64,000 bases of DNA from Deltaproteobacteria bacterium (lineage in GTDB: Bacteria; SAR324; JACQKK01), in contig JAOUEW010000006.1 in NCBI GenBank assembly GCA_029858505.1, positions 41,881-105,880 of the forward strand, given 5' to 3'. Every line of letters begins with the position of its first letter. The stretch's first letter is position 1. This document shows positions 15,347-24,249 of the stretch, piece by piece. Under the pieces are notes generated by a model. That model was not told the origin of the DNA. It did no database searches and saw nothing but the letters and a program-made list of their open reading frames with translations. The position numbers and the translations under genes are program-made.

Positions 15347-17878
15347 TTAAGATCCGCGCTTTTTCTTCCCTTTCGTTTCCATCATCCGATCCGGCTGGGG
15401 GGTGACCCCCCAAATCTCTTTGGCATAGCGGCGGATGGTGGCATCGGAAGAGAAGCGCCCCATCTTGGCCACGTTGAGGATGGACATCCTCGTCCATTCA
15501 TCGGGCCGGGCGTACGACTCTCCCACCCGGCGCTGGCAGGCCGCGTAGGCGGTGAAATCGGCCAGGGCCATGAAGGGGTCGTTGAACATCAGGTTATCGG
15601 CCAACCCGCTAAAGCGCCCTGGGTCATCGGGGCTGAAGGTTCCGTTGCGCACCGCGTCCAGGGCCATCCGCAGGTGGGGGTCTAAGTTGTAAAACACCTT
15701 GGGGTCATAGCCCTGGCGCTGCAACGCCGCCACCTGTTCCGCCGTCAGCCCAAAGATGAACATGTTTTCCTCCCCCACCGCTTCTTGAATCTCCACATTG
15801 GCGCCATCCAGGGTGCCAATGGTCACGGCCCCGTTCAGGGAAAGTTTCATGTTGCCCGTGCCAGAGGCCTCGGTTCCAGCCAAAGAAATCTGCTCCGACA
15901 CATCGGCGGCGGGCATGATTTTTTCGGCCAGAGACACGCTGTAGTCGGCCAGGAACACCACTTTCAACAGGCCTTTCATGGCCGGGTCGGCGTTCACCAC
16001 CCGGGCCACCGAGTTGATGAGATGAATGGTGGTCTTGGCGATGTGGTAGGCCGGGGCGGCCTTTCCGGCGAACAAAAACAACCGGGGGGGCGTGCCCGCC
16101 GGGGGCGGGGCGGCTTTGTAAGCCAAGTACAAGCTGATGACATGCAGAATATTCATCGTCTGGCGCTTGTATTCGTGAATGCGCTTCACCTGCACGTCAA
16201 ACAACGCGTTGGGGTCCACCGTCACCCCGTATTGGCGCTCGATATACCCCCCCAAGCGGGCTTTGTTCTCCCGCTTCACCCGGCGCCACGCCTCGCGGAA
16301 CGAGGGGTCTTCCGCCAGGGAAACCAGCCCCTCCAACCGGTCCAGGTCCCGCACCCATTCCGGCCCCAGGGCGTGGGTTAGCAACCCCGCCAGCCCAGGG
16401 TTGCATTTCAACAGCCAACGACGGGGGGTAATGCCGTTGGTTTTGTTGTTGAACAACCCAGGGAAGTGCTGGTGAAAATCGGGGAAGACCCGCTCTTTCA
16501 ATATTTCGGTGTGCAGGCGCGAAACGCCGTTCACCGAGAAACTGCCCACGATGGCCAAATGGGCCATGCGAACCGAGCGGTTGGGGCCTTCGGCAATCAG
16601 GCTCATGCGGGCCAGCTTGGCGTGGTCATCGGGATACTTGGCGTGGATGTCCTCCATGAACCGCCGGTTGATCTCGTAGATAATTTCCAAATGCCGCGGC
16701 AGCACCCGGCCAATCAGTTCCACCGCCCAGGTTTCCAGGGCCTCTGGCAGCACGGTGTGGTTGGTGTAGGCAAACGACCGCCGGGTCACCTCCCAAGCCT
16801 CTTCCCACTCAAAGTCGTGGGCATCCATCAGCAGGCGCATCAACTCGGCCACGGCAATGGCCGGGTGGGTGTCGTTCAGCTGAAACACGGCGTGGTCGGG
16901 GATTTTGCTCATGTCTCCCCCGGTTAGGGTTGCCACCCTGGCCAGGGCGTCTTGCAGCGAGGCCGACACGAAAAAGTATTCCTGCTTCAGCCGCAGTTCT
17001 TTGCCCGCCTGGGCCGAGTCGTTGGGGTAGAGCACCCGGGTAATGTTTTCGGTGATGTTTTTCTCTTCCACCGCCTGAATGTAATCGCCCCGGTTGAAGT
17101 AAGAAAAGTTGAACTCGCGGGTAGACTTGGCCACCCACAGCCGCAGGGTGTTCACCGTGTCGTTGCGAAAGCCCGCCACGGGCACGTCATGGGCCAGGGC
17201 CATCACTTGCTCTTGGCTTTCCCATTCCCGGTGCACCCGGCCGGTGCTGTCGGTCACCGCCCGCACCGACCCATAGAAATTCACCGGATACAACCGCTCC
17301 GGGCGTTGAATTTCCCAGGGGTTGCCATAGCGCAGCCAGCCGTCGGGGTGTTCCACCTGAATGCCATCTACCAGCACCTGCTTAAAAATGCCGTATTCGT
17401 AGCGAATGCCGTATCCCACCGCCGGAATGCCCAGGGCCGCCATGGAATCTAAAAAACAGGCGGCCAGCCTGCCCAGCCCCCCGTTGCCCAGACCCATGTC
17501 CCACTCCTGGTTCAGCACGCCTCCCAGGTCGGTGTTCAGGCCCGCCATGGCCTCACGGAATTCTTCCAGAATTCCCAGGTTGATCAGGGCGTCTTCCAAC
17601 AAACGCCCGGTGAGAAACTCCAGCGACAGGTAATACACCCATTTTTCCTTTTTCTCGTGATAGGTCTGCTGGGTGCGGTGCCACCGGTCGAACATGCGGT
17701 CACGGGTGGTAAAGGCCGCGCTCTTGAAAAAATCGAGGGGGGTGGCGGTGTATTGATCTTTGCCCTGGGTGAACTCCATGTGATGGAGAAACCCCTGCTG
17801 CAGGGCATCGGAATCCATGGCTAAATTCAGGGAGTCTAAAACGGAAAGTTCTGGTTTGGCGGGTTTTCTGGGGCTCAT
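15347..17878 (-). CDS. glgP: Glycogen/maltodextrin phosphorylase
   Basis: An 843-residue PLP-dependent phosphorylase that releases glucose-1-phosphate from alpha-1,4-glucans. Conserved blocks include YYLSLEFLTGR, the Gly-rich DMGLGNGGLGRLAACFLDS, GYGIRYEYGIF, AFQLNDTHPAI-like VFQLNDTHPAIA, NGITPRRWLL and the PLP-lysine region SGTGNMKLSLNGA near the end. The ATG at 17878 (MSPRKPAKP) has a perfect GGAGG eight bases upstream; an in-frame ATG 33 bases earlier has none. The length is normal. It is a single-gene unit here with no glycogen synthase or branching gene beside it. Confidence 0.95.
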   Translation of the reverse strand: MSPRKPAKPELSVLDSLNLAMDSDALQQGFLHHMEFTQGKDQYTATPLDFFKSAAFTTRDRMFDRWHRTQQTYHEKKEKWVYYLSLEFLTGRLLEDALINLGILEEFREAMAGLNTDLGGVLNQEWDMGLGNGGLGRLAACFLDSMAALGIPAVGYGIRYEYGIFKQVLVDGIQVEHPDGWLRYGNPWEIQRPERLYPVNFYGSVRAVTDSTGRVHREWESQEQVMALAHDVPVAGFRNDTVNTLRLWVAKSTREFNFSYFNRGDYIQAVEEKNITENITRVLYPNDSAQAGKELRLKQEYFFVSASLQDALARVATLTGGDMSKIPDHAVFQLNDTHPAIAVAELMRLLMDAHDFEWEEAWEVTRRSFAYTNHTVLPEALETWAVELIGRVLPRHLEIIYEINRRFMEDIHAKYPDDHAKLARMSLIAEGPNRSVRMAHLAIVGSFSVNGVSRLHTEILKERVFPDFHQHFPGLFNNKTNGITPRRWLLKCNPGLAGLLTHALGPEWVRDLDRLEGLVSLAEDPSFREAWRRVKRENKARLGGYIERQYGVTVDPNALFDVQVKRIHEYKRQTMNILHVISLYLAYKAAPPPAGTPPRLFLFAGKAAPAYHIAKTTIHLINSVARVVNADPAMKGLLKVVFLADYSVSLAEKIMPAADVSEQISLAGTEASGTGNMKLSLNGAVTIGTLDGANVEIQEAVGEENMFIFGLTAEQVAALQRQGYDPKVFYNLDPHLRMALDAVRNGTFSPDDPGRFSGLADNLMFNDPFMALADFTAYAACQRRVGESYARPDEWTRMSILNVAKMGRFSSDATIRRYAKEIWGVTPQPDRMMETKGKKKRGS

Positions 17879-18180
17879 GTCGGCCCTCCTTTCACCGGGT
17901 GGGAACCACAACCGTGGAATGCCTCCCCCATCCTATGAAAAAAACGCCCAAGATGAAAGAACGGGTGAATGAAAGTCCCAACAGGATGATTTCCCCGCAA
18001 AAGGGGGAGATCATTTTCCGGTAGCGGGGGATTGGGTGCACAGCCCCCCAAAAGAATCCCCCTTCCCTCAGGGCAGGAGGCAGGGGGATGGAGAATGGGA
18101 GATGGGAATAAGCAGGTAAAGAAAAAGTTGCGAAATTTTGATGCTTAACATGAGGGGCCGATACTTATGCTCTGCAAAGA
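17879..18180. other. Intergenic region with two hairpins
   Basis: No gene is seen. atgatttcccc (17986-17996) pairs with ggggagatcat (18004-18014) with one wobble pair, and gggggatt (18026-18033) pairs with aatccccc (18055-18062). They lie downstream of the membrane hydrolase gene and upstream of glgP on the same strand, so they could end the former's transcript. A glgP promoter should also lie here but was not located. Confidence 0.4.
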
Positions 18181-18759
18181 TTAATGGTGGTCAGGCTCGT
18201 TACGCAGAAAGGGAACAAACCGCAAGGCTGGCAGGTCCAGCAGCAGATGGGTGTAGTGCCCCATCACCGCGGCCACCACGTACATCCAATCGTCTTGCAG
18301 CATGCGCCCCACGTTGGCCCAAGAAAACCCCGACAACCAAGCTTCTTTGGCCCGGAAGTATTCCCACACCACCGCCAACACCGCCGACAACACCCAGGGA
18401 GTTGCCAGGCTGTGGGTCCAGCCCCGGTGGTGGTCCAGCATGGGGGCCAGGGTGGCCAGGGTCACCACGGCAAACAGGTCCATGCGCCCCTGCCAAGCCA
18501 GCCCCACCAGCACAGCCGCCATGGCCCGCAAAAACCAGCGCTGAGGAATGGAGGGGGTGTCTATGTCTGGAAACAGGGCCATGAACACGGCCGTTAAAAA
18601 CATGCCCCCCAGGGTGTAAAAATCTGGTGAAGCAAAGGGAGAATACAGCATTTGGCGCAGGGCGGAGTCATCGAGGGATATGGCCCCCGACACCCCGCCC
18701 AAGGCCACCGCCGCGGCACCCGCCGCCAATCCCCCCCGCATATGCCCCATGAATTGCAT
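18181..18759 (-). CDS. YdjM/DUF457-type membrane metal-dependent hydrolase
   Basis: A 192-residue membrane protein with about five hydrophobic segments. The motifs of the membrane-bound hydrolase family are present: FPDIDTPS, D-H-H-R-G-W-T-H-S (metal-binding His/Asp cluster) and a later G-H-Y-T-H-L-L-L-D. The family is known for LexA-regulated YdjM in E. coli but its substrate is not established. The ATG at 18759 (MQFMGHM) follows AAGGA at good spacing. The gene sits 25 bases after a second membrane gene that appears to be its degenerate paralogue. Confidence 0.8.
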   Translation of the reverse strand: MQFMGHMRGGLAAGAAAVALGGVSGAISLDDSALRQMLYSPFASPDFYTLGGMFLTAVFMALFPDIDTPSIPQRWFLRAMAAVLVGLAWQGRMDLFAVVTLATLAPMLDHHRGWTHSLATPWVLSAVLAVVWEYFRAKEAWLSGFSWANVGRMLQDDWMYVVAAVMGHYTHLLLDLPALRFVPFLRNEPDHH

Positions 18760-18784
18760 CGCTCGTCCTTGAGGGAAAGGGCTT

Positions 18785-19309
18785 CTACCGCCGGAACACA
18801 TAATGGGCGTAATGACCGCCCACCAATGCCAGCACCATGAACCAATGCACCCGGAAGGTCATCCAGATCACTTCTGGGTTCAGCGCCCGCAGCAGATCAA
18901 TGTTGTTCTGGGTGTAATTCAACAAAATCAGCAGCAGCAAGCCCATCCCCCAGGGGGCCGCCGGGTGGGCCAACAGTCGCCGGTTGGTGATGGCCCCCGG
19001 CACCACCGCCAGAAACGTGATCAGCACAAACAGGTCCAGTCGGCGAACCATCAGCGACAACACCAGCCCCGCTGCCAGCAGCCAGCCTTGAGGGTTTTGA
19101 AAGCCTTCCGGGGTTTCTCCCCCCGCCCAATGGGCCGCCACCACCGCCAGCAGCACCAGGGTCAAAAGCACCATGATTCCCCCCAGGGAAATGTTTTCAC
19201 TGCCAAAACTAGAGGAAGTGAGGCTGACATAGCGCAGCAGCAACGCCGCCACGGCGGCCACCGCACCGGCGGCCAGACCCTGCATCATGGGTGGAGACAG
19301 TTTGTTCAT
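18785..19309 (-). CDS. Membrane protein, degenerate paralogue of the next gene
   Basis: A 174-residue protein with five or six hydrophobic segments. Its pattern aligns by eye with the downstream hydrolase: a GLAAGA N-terminus, R-L-D-L-F-V-L-I-T-F-L against R-M-D-L-F-A-V-V-T-L, a PWGMG/PWVLS segment and a final G-H-Y-A-H against G-H-Y-T-H. The metal-binding residues are largely lost: the FPDID segment is replaced by AGGETPEG, and D-H-H-R-G-W-T-H by I-T-N-R-R-L-L-A-H. It is probably non-catalytic, perhaps a partner subunit. It is transcribed first in the pair. Confidence 0.65.
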   Translation of the reverse strand: MNKLSPPMMQGLAAGAVAAVAALLLRYVSLTSSSFGSENISLGGIMVLLTLVLLAVVAAHWAGGETPEGFQNPQGWLLAAGLVLSLMVRRLDLFVLITFLAVVPGAITNRRLLAHPAAPWGMGLLLLILLNYTQNNIDLLRALNPEVIWMTFRVHWFMVLALVGGHYAHYVFRR

Positions 19310-19622
19310 GGGAACCGGAATGGTTAGAGTGAAAAGTGTAAAATAGATGGGTTAGAGGAAGGGGATGGAAATCACCCCCCATTGAAACGCAAACCGACGG
19401 CAAGAGGCCATGGTCTCTGCTTGCCTAAAGCAAAAACCATCGGCTGAAATAAACGCAGGGCAGTAGAATCACCCTCTTCCAGTTTTCCTGACTCTACCTT
19501 ACCCTGGCATGAACCTTTACACGGATGCTCTTTATCCTGGACCTCACCTTTGAAACAAAACCTTACCCTGAAATCCAACCCTTGCCAATCAACCCGGCCA
19601 GGGACAAACGGAACCCCTGAAC
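19310..19622. other. Divergent intergenic region before tsaE
   Basis: No gene is seen. It separates the minus-strand membrane-protein pair from plus-strand tsaE and must contain promoters for both. I found no convincing -35/-10 pair or hairpin terminator. Confidence 0.35.
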
Positions 19623-20138
19623 ATGCCCAACCCCCCAGGTTTTGAAACATCCGGTTTGTTGGTGTTGACCCTGACCGGGCTGGAACACACCCGGCAGGCA
19701 GGAGTGGCCCTGGGCCAAGCGCTGCCCCCCCATGCCGTGGTGCTGCTGACCGGCCCCCTGGGGGCGGGGAAAACCACCCTGGCCAAGGGCATCGCCGAAG
19801 GGTTGGGGGTCAACCCCCAGGTGGTCATCTCCCCCACCTACACCCTGGTGAACGTGTACCCCGGGCGGCAGACCGTGTATCACGTGGATTTGTACCGGTT
19901 GGAACGCCCAGAAGCGCTTCAAGACATGGACCAAGACGACTGGCTGAACCCGGAAGGCCCCACCCTGCTGGAATGGCCCCAGGCGGCCCTGCCCTGGCTG
20001 TCCGGAATCGACTGCCTGGAGATTGAACTGTCCCCGGAAACGGACAACCCCCAGGCCCGCCGCCTACGGGCCAAAGGGCCAGTGGGGTACCAGGGAGCCT
20101 TGGAGGCGTTGGGAGGGCTTTCATGGGGGAAAGAATAG
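19623..20138 (+). CDS. tsaE: tRNA t6A biosynthesis ATPase TsaE
   Basis: A 171-residue cytoplasmic ATPase that assists TsaB-TsaD in making N6-threonylcarbamoyladenosine at position 37 of ANN-decoding tRNAs. Walker A TGPLGAGKTT (about 43-52), SPTYTLVN and HVDLYRLE are the family hallmarks, and LLEWP near 115-120 carries the conserved Glu. It is slightly longer than the family norm by a C-terminal tail. It is the first gene of a tsaE-tsaB-tsaD series; 305 bases containing repeats separate it from tsaB. Confidence 0.93.
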   Translation: MPNPPGFETSGLLVLTLTGLEHTRQAGVALGQALPPHAVVLLTGPLGAGKTTLAKGIAEGLGVNPQVVISPTYTLVNVYPGRQTVYHVDLYRLERPEALQDMDQDDWLNPEGPTLLEWPQAALPWLSGIDCLEIELSPETDNPQARRLRAKGPVGYQGALEALGGLSWGKE

Positions 20139-20164
20139 CGGATAGATCCATGTTTCCTGGTTAT

Positions 20165-20395
20165 TCACCCCGCCGAACAACACCCCTGCCCCGGGGGCTT
20201 CCCCTCCCCTTCGTGGAGGGGAAATACATTGAAGCCGGTGGGTGATGCGAGGACTTCCGTCCAGTCTATGTTTTCTGAACGGATGATTTGATGTGCCGAT
20301 GACTTCGAGTAACGGGTGCTGTTGGGGAATGATGGGTAATGAATAAATAGCCGTTGGATTCGAGTAACGGGTGCTGTTGGGTTGACCTGCCCACC
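20165..20395. repeat. Interspersed repeat between tsaE and tsaB
   Basis: The module acacccctgccccgggggct with cctccccttcgtggagggga (about 20180-20225) is followed by the variable middle attgaagccggtgggtgatg and tccgtccagtctatgttttc. Two copies of ttcgagtaacgggtgctgtt (about 20303 and 20357) follow. It matches the middle and ends of the family seen at 1.06 and 60.4 kb. Confidence 0.8.
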
Positions 20396-20443
20396 CCATG
20401 CCAGCTCATTCTAAGAACAGGGATAGACCCCAGAAAGAACGCC

Positions 20444-21118
20444 ATGACCCACGCCCTGGCCCTAGACACTTCCAGCGACGACCTGACCCTGGCCCTGATG
20501 AAAGATGGCCAGGTGGCCGCCAGCCTGCAGCAGCCCATGGGGCGGCAAATCAACGCCCGCATTTTAGATGAAATCCACCGCCTGCTGACCCAGGAGGGGC
20601 TCACCCCCCGGCAGTTAGACCTGATCGGCGTGTCGGTGGGGCCCGGCTCCTTCACCGGCACACGGGTGGGCATGGCCCTGGCCCTGACCTTTGGGCAAGT
20701 GCTGAACAAACCGGTGATTGGGATCGATACCCTGCGGGTGATGGCCGCCCAAACCACCCCCCGGGCAGAGCCGTTTTTGTGCGTGCTGCATTGCTCGCGG
20801 GATGAAGTGTTCATGGCCCGTTATCAATGGGGGCCAACCGGGTATCCCCAGCGGCTGGATGATATTTCCATGGCTCTGCTGGAGGAATTCCCCGGCCGGG
20901 CCCAGAGCCTGCCCCTGGTCTGGCGCAGCCTCACCCCCCGCTGGGGGGAGGATGTTCCCCCCCAGTTGGCCGGGTTGGAGCGCCTGCCCCTGACCCACCC
21001 CAGGGGCCCCCGGCTGCTGGCCCTGGCCCTGGAAGACCGGCAGAACACCCCCGGCCCCTTTCCCCCGCCCGTTCCCCTGTACATCAAATCGGAGGCCTTC
21101 CGGCAATGGAAACCCTAG
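20444..21118 (+). CDS. tsaB: tRNA t6A biosynthesis protein TsaB
   Basis: A 224-residue ASKHA-fold scaffold that dimerises with TsaD. Typical segments are L-A-L-D-T-S near the N-terminus and GVSVGPGSFTGTRVGMALA. The ATG at 20444 (MTHALALDTSS) is the family start; the longer frame reads repeat sequence. The C-terminal third is Pro-rich and divergent, as is common for TsaB. The end overlaps tsaD by 13 bases, which implies coupled translation. Confidence 0.93.
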   Translation: MTHALALDTSSDDLTLALMKDGQVAASLQQPMGRQINARILDEIHRLLTQEGLTPRQLDLIGVSVGPGSFTGTRVGMALALTFGQVLNKPVIGIDTLRVMAAQTTPRAEPFLCVLHCSRDEVFMARYQWGPTGYPQRLDDISMALLEEFPGRAQSLPLVWRSLTPRWGEDVPPQLAGLERLPLTHPRGPRLLALALEDRQNTPGPFPPPVPLYIKSEAFRQWKP

Positions 21119-22128
21119 GCTTGGCCATCGACACCACCTTTGATGACACCTCGGTGGCCCTGCTGCGGGGCACCCGCCAGGTGTTAAGCAACAAAACCCT
21201 GTCTCAGTACAAAGACCACGAGGCCTTTGGAGGGGTGATCCCCGAGCGGGCCAGCCGCCGCCACCTGGAGGTGATTCACCCCCTGATTCAAGACGCCCTG
21301 AAGGAAGGAGGCGCGGCGTTTGACCAGTTAGACTGGATCGCCGTGTCTCACAAACCAGGGCTGCTGGGGTCCATTCTGGTGGGGCTGACCGTGGCCAAAA
21401 GCTTGGCCTTTCTGCTGAACCGCCCCCTCATCGGCATTAACCACATCGAGGCCCACCCCTACGCCAATTTTCTGGGCAACAGCCCCCTGGCCCAGGCCCT
21501 GGCCAATGGCCAAAACCCCTTCCCTCTGCTGCACTTGGTGGCGGCAGGGGGCCACACCCTGCTCATTTATCAGCGCGATCATTTTCAGTGGGAAATCGTG
21601 GGCCGCAGCCTAGACGACGCCGCTGGCGAATGCGTAGACAAAGCCGCCAAGATGTTTGGCCACCCCATGCCTGGGGGGCCGGTGGTGGACCGGCTGGCCA
21701 TGGCCCACCCGCCGGGAGACGTGGCCTTCCCCCGGCCACTGCTGAACGACCCAGGGCTGGATTTCTCCTTTAGCGGGTTGAAGACCGCCCTGCGCTATCA
21801 CCTGGAGGCCCACCCCCAGGCCCCGGAAGGGCCCACCCTGGCCGCCTACTTTCAGGCGGTGTGCGATGTGCTAACGGCCAAAACCCTGCGGGCGGCCCGG
21901 CGGCTGAAGGTGGAGCGAATCACGTTGTCGGGGGGGTTGTGCGCCAGCCAAAAACTGCGGGAGGAATTCCGCCGGGCGGCAGATCAAGAAGGGTTGGAAT
22001 TGTTTGTGCCGCCCCCGGCCCTGTGCACCGACAACGCCGCCATGGTGGCCTGCCTGGGGGCCTTTCGCCACCAAGCGGGGCGGCACGACAGCCTGGCCCT
22101 GGACGGCGAGTCAAATCTGTTGGGATAG
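21106..22128 (+). CDS. tsaD: tRNA t6A threonylcarbamoyltransferase TsaD
   Basis: A 340-residue catalytic subunit that transfers the threonylcarbamoyl group to A37. The metal site H113-I-E-A-H117 is present, along with G-G-V-I-P-E-x-A-S-R, SHKPGLLGSI, LVAAGGHT, the DDAAGE loop and the C-terminal C-T-D-N-A-A-M with the metal Asp. The length is normal for a bacterial TsaD. Clustering of tsaE, tsaB and tsaD leaves only tsaC (not seen) to complete the pathway. Confidence 0.95.
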   Translation: METLGLAIDTTFDDTSVALLRGTRQVLSNKTLSQYKDHEAFGGVIPERASRRHLEVIHPLIQDALKEGGAAFDQLDWIAVSHKPGLLGSILVGLTVAKSLAFLLNRPLIGINHIEAHPYANFLGNSPLAQALANGQNPFPLLHLVAAGGHTLLIYQRDHFQWEIVGRSLDDAAGECVDKAAKMFGHPMPGGPVVDRLAMAHPPGDVAFPRPLLNDPGLDFSFSGLKTALRYHLEAHPQAPEGPTLAAYFQAVCDVLTAKTLRAARRLKVERITLSGGLCASQKLREEFRRAADQEGLELFVPPPALCTDNAAMVACLGAFRHQAGRHDSLALDGESNLLG

Positions 22129-22182
22129 ATCAACACACGCCCGGCCCACAGCACCCCGCTACTCGAATCCATCGGCTCATTC

Positions 22183-22510
22183 CGAACAGCACCCCTCCCT
22201 GGCGGCTGCGCCGCCTGTCCCTCCCCATTCGGAGAGGGACAATACGGCTTAGGCCGAGGGGTGGAGATAGAACCCGTTTGGATGAGGGGACTGGAAGGAT
22301 AAAAACAAATCACTTTTCGGATGCGAATGATTTCCCGAACAGCACCCCTCCCTGGCGGCTGCGCCGCCTGTCCCTCCCCATTCGGAGAGGGACAATACGG
22401 CTTAGGCCGAGGGGTGGAGATAGAACCCGTTTGGATGAGGGGACTGGAAGGATAAAAACAGATCACTTTTCGACTTCGATTTACTTTCCCCTCCACGAAG
22501 GGGAGGGGAG
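22183..22510. repeat. Interspersed repeat, two tandem copies of 153 bp
   Basis: A unit beginning cgaacagcacccctccctgg at 22183 repeats at 22336, nearly base for base. Each has the palindrome ggcggctgcgccgcc, the pair gtccctcc/ggagaggga, aatacggcttaggccgaggg and a tail gatagaacccgtttggatga. The last copy runs into cccctccacgaaggggaggg at about 22490-22510. It sits between tsaD and convergent gcvH. Confidence 0.85.
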
Positions 22511-22575
22511 GGGTCTTGTTCGGATGCGCGCAGGGGGAAGAAGAGGGATACGGTTAGAAAGAATTGAACCCGGAA

Positions 22576-22962
22576 TTAATGTCCACCCGCGTCGAGATAG
22601 GCTTGATACTGGGCGGCGTCCATCAACTGGTCCAGTTCTTTGGGGTCGCTCAACTCCAGGGCAAAAATCCAGCCCTCGCCAAAGGGGGCTTCGTTCACTT
22701 TTTCCGGGGCCTCGGTAAGGGCGGTGTTGATTTCGGTCACCGTTCCGCTGGCTGGGGCGTACAGGTCCGACACCGACTTCACGCTCTCCAGTTCCGCCGC
22801 CGATTCTCCCGCGGATACTTTTTTGCCCACTTCGGGCAGTTCCACGAACACGATGTCGGTCAATTGTTCTTGGGCGTAATGGGTAATGCCCACCCGGGCG
22901 GTCTTGCCCCCCACCTGGATCCATTCGTGCTGCTTGGTGTATTTCCGATCGTTGGGATTCAT
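22576..22962 (-). CDS. gcvH: Glycine cleavage system H-like lipoyl protein
   Basis: A 128-residue lipoyl-carrier protein. The lipoylation motif E-S-V-K62-S-V-S-D-L-Y-A-P is intact and the fold landmarks K-x-H-E-W, GITHYAQEQLTDIVFVELP and N-E-A-P-F-G-E-G-W-I are present. No gcvT or gcvP lies in the window. It follows fabF by 57 bases on the same strand, so it may be co-expressed with fatty-acid synthesis and serve as a lipoate/octanoate acceptor. It is complete and normal in length. Confidence 0.93.
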   Translation of the reverse strand: MNPNDRKYTKQHEWIQVGGKTARVGITHYAQEQLTDIVFVELPEVGKKVSAGESAAELESVKSVSDLYAPASGTVTEINTALTEAPEKVNEAPFGEGWIFALELSDPKELDQLMDAAQYQAYLDAGGH

Positions 22963-23019
22963 GCCCGTGAACGCTCTAAAGAAAGTTTGAAATTCGGGGT
23001 ATCCCCCGCCATTACCCGC

Positions 23020-24249
23020 TTACACCCGCTTGAACACCAGGGTGGCGTTGGTTCCACCAAAGCCGAAAGAGTTGCTCATCACCACGTTCAGTTTGCGCTC
23101 TTTGGCCTTGTTGGGGGTCACGTCCAGGTCGCACTCTGGGTCCAGGTTGTCCACGTTGATGGTGGGAGGCACCAGGTTGTGCTGCATCGACTTCAAGCTG
23201 ACCACGGCCTCCAGGGCCCCGGCGGCACCCAACAGGTGGCCAGACATCGACTTGGAGGAACTGATGGAGACTTTCTTGGCGGCGTCTCCCATCAGCATTT
23301 TCATGGCCTTCAGTTCGTTGATGTCTCCCACCGGGGTAGACGTGCCATGGGCGTTCACGTAGTCCACCTGGTCCGCGTTCACTCCGGCGTCATCCAGGGC
23401 CATCTTCATGGCCCTCAACGGGCCGTCGGTGGTGGGGGAGGTAATGTGGTTGGCGTCGGAGCTAAAGCCATAGCCCGCCAGTTCTCCGTAAATTTTGGCC
23501 CCACGGGCCTTGGCGAATTCGTATTCTTCCAAAATCAAAATGCCAGCGCCTTCTCCCAGCACAAAGCCGTCGCGGTCGCGGTCGTAGGGGCGGCTGGCTT
23601 TGGCGGGTTCATCGTTGCGTTGAGACAGGGCCTTCATGGCGGAAAACCCGCCAATGGCCAGGGGGCACACCACGGCTTCAGCCCCCCCCACAATCATCAC
23701 GGTGGCGTCGCCCCGCTCGATAATGCGGGCGGCGTCGCCGATGGAGTGGTTGGAGGACGAGCAGGCGCTCACCGTAGAGGTGGTGTAGCCCTTGCAGTTA
23801 TACATGATGGAAATGTAACCAGAGGCCATGTTGGAAATAACCATGGGAATGAAGAACGGGGTGATCCTCCGGGGGCCGCTCTCCAGCAACACGGTGTGAT
23901 ATTTCTCGATCGACATCAGCCCGCCGATGCCAATGCCCACGCTCACGCCCACCTTGGGGGCCAATTCATCGGAGATGGTGAGGTTGGCGTCTTTCAGGGC
24001 TTGGTCCGCCGCCACGATGGCGTAATGGATGAACTCATCCATCTTCTTCAATTCCTTGGGGTCAATCACCCCGGTGGTGTCAAATCCCTTCACCTCACCG
24101 GCAATCTGGCTGCGGTAATCGGTGGCATCGAATTTGGTGATGCGGGTGATGCCGCTTTTTCCGTGAGAGATGCCGTCCCAAGTGGCATCCACGGTATTGC
24201 CCAGGGGAGAAATACACCCCAAGCCGGTCACGACGATCCGTTTCTTCAT
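23020..24249 (-). CDS. fabF: 3-Oxoacyl-ACP synthase II
   Basis: A 409-residue beta-ketoacyl-ACP synthase (KAS II) that elongates acyl-ACP with malonyl-ACP in the cytoplasm. The catalytic Cys163 lies in V-S-A-C-S-S-S-N-H-S, His301 in N-A-H-G-T-S-T-P, Lys333 in S-S-S-K-S and His338 in S-G-H-L-L-G-A-A-G. The residues after the nucleophile are CSSSNHS where CATGNHS or CASGNH is more usual, a small but notable variation near the active site. It starts at ATG 24249 and follows acpP after an unusually long 341-base spacer. Confidence 0.95.
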   Translation of the reverse strand: MKKRIVVTGLGCISPLGNTVDATWDGISHGKSGITRITKFDATDYRSQIAGEVKGFDTTGVIDPKELKKMDEFIHYAIVAADQALKDANLTISDELAPKVGVSVGIGIGGLMSIEKYHTVLLESGPRRITPFFIPMVISNMASGYISIMYNCKGYTTSTVSACSSSNHSIGDAARIIERGDATVMIVGGAEAVVCPLAIGGFSAMKALSQRNDEPAKASRPYDRDRDGFVLGEGAGILILEEYEFAKARGAKIYGELAGYGFSSDANHITSPTTDGPLRAMKMALDDAGVNADQVDYVNAHGTSTPVGDINELKAMKMLMGDAAKKVSISSSKSMSGHLLGAAGALEAVVSLKSMQHNLVPPTINVDNLDPECDLDVTPNKAKERKLNVVMSNSFGFGGTNATLVFKRV

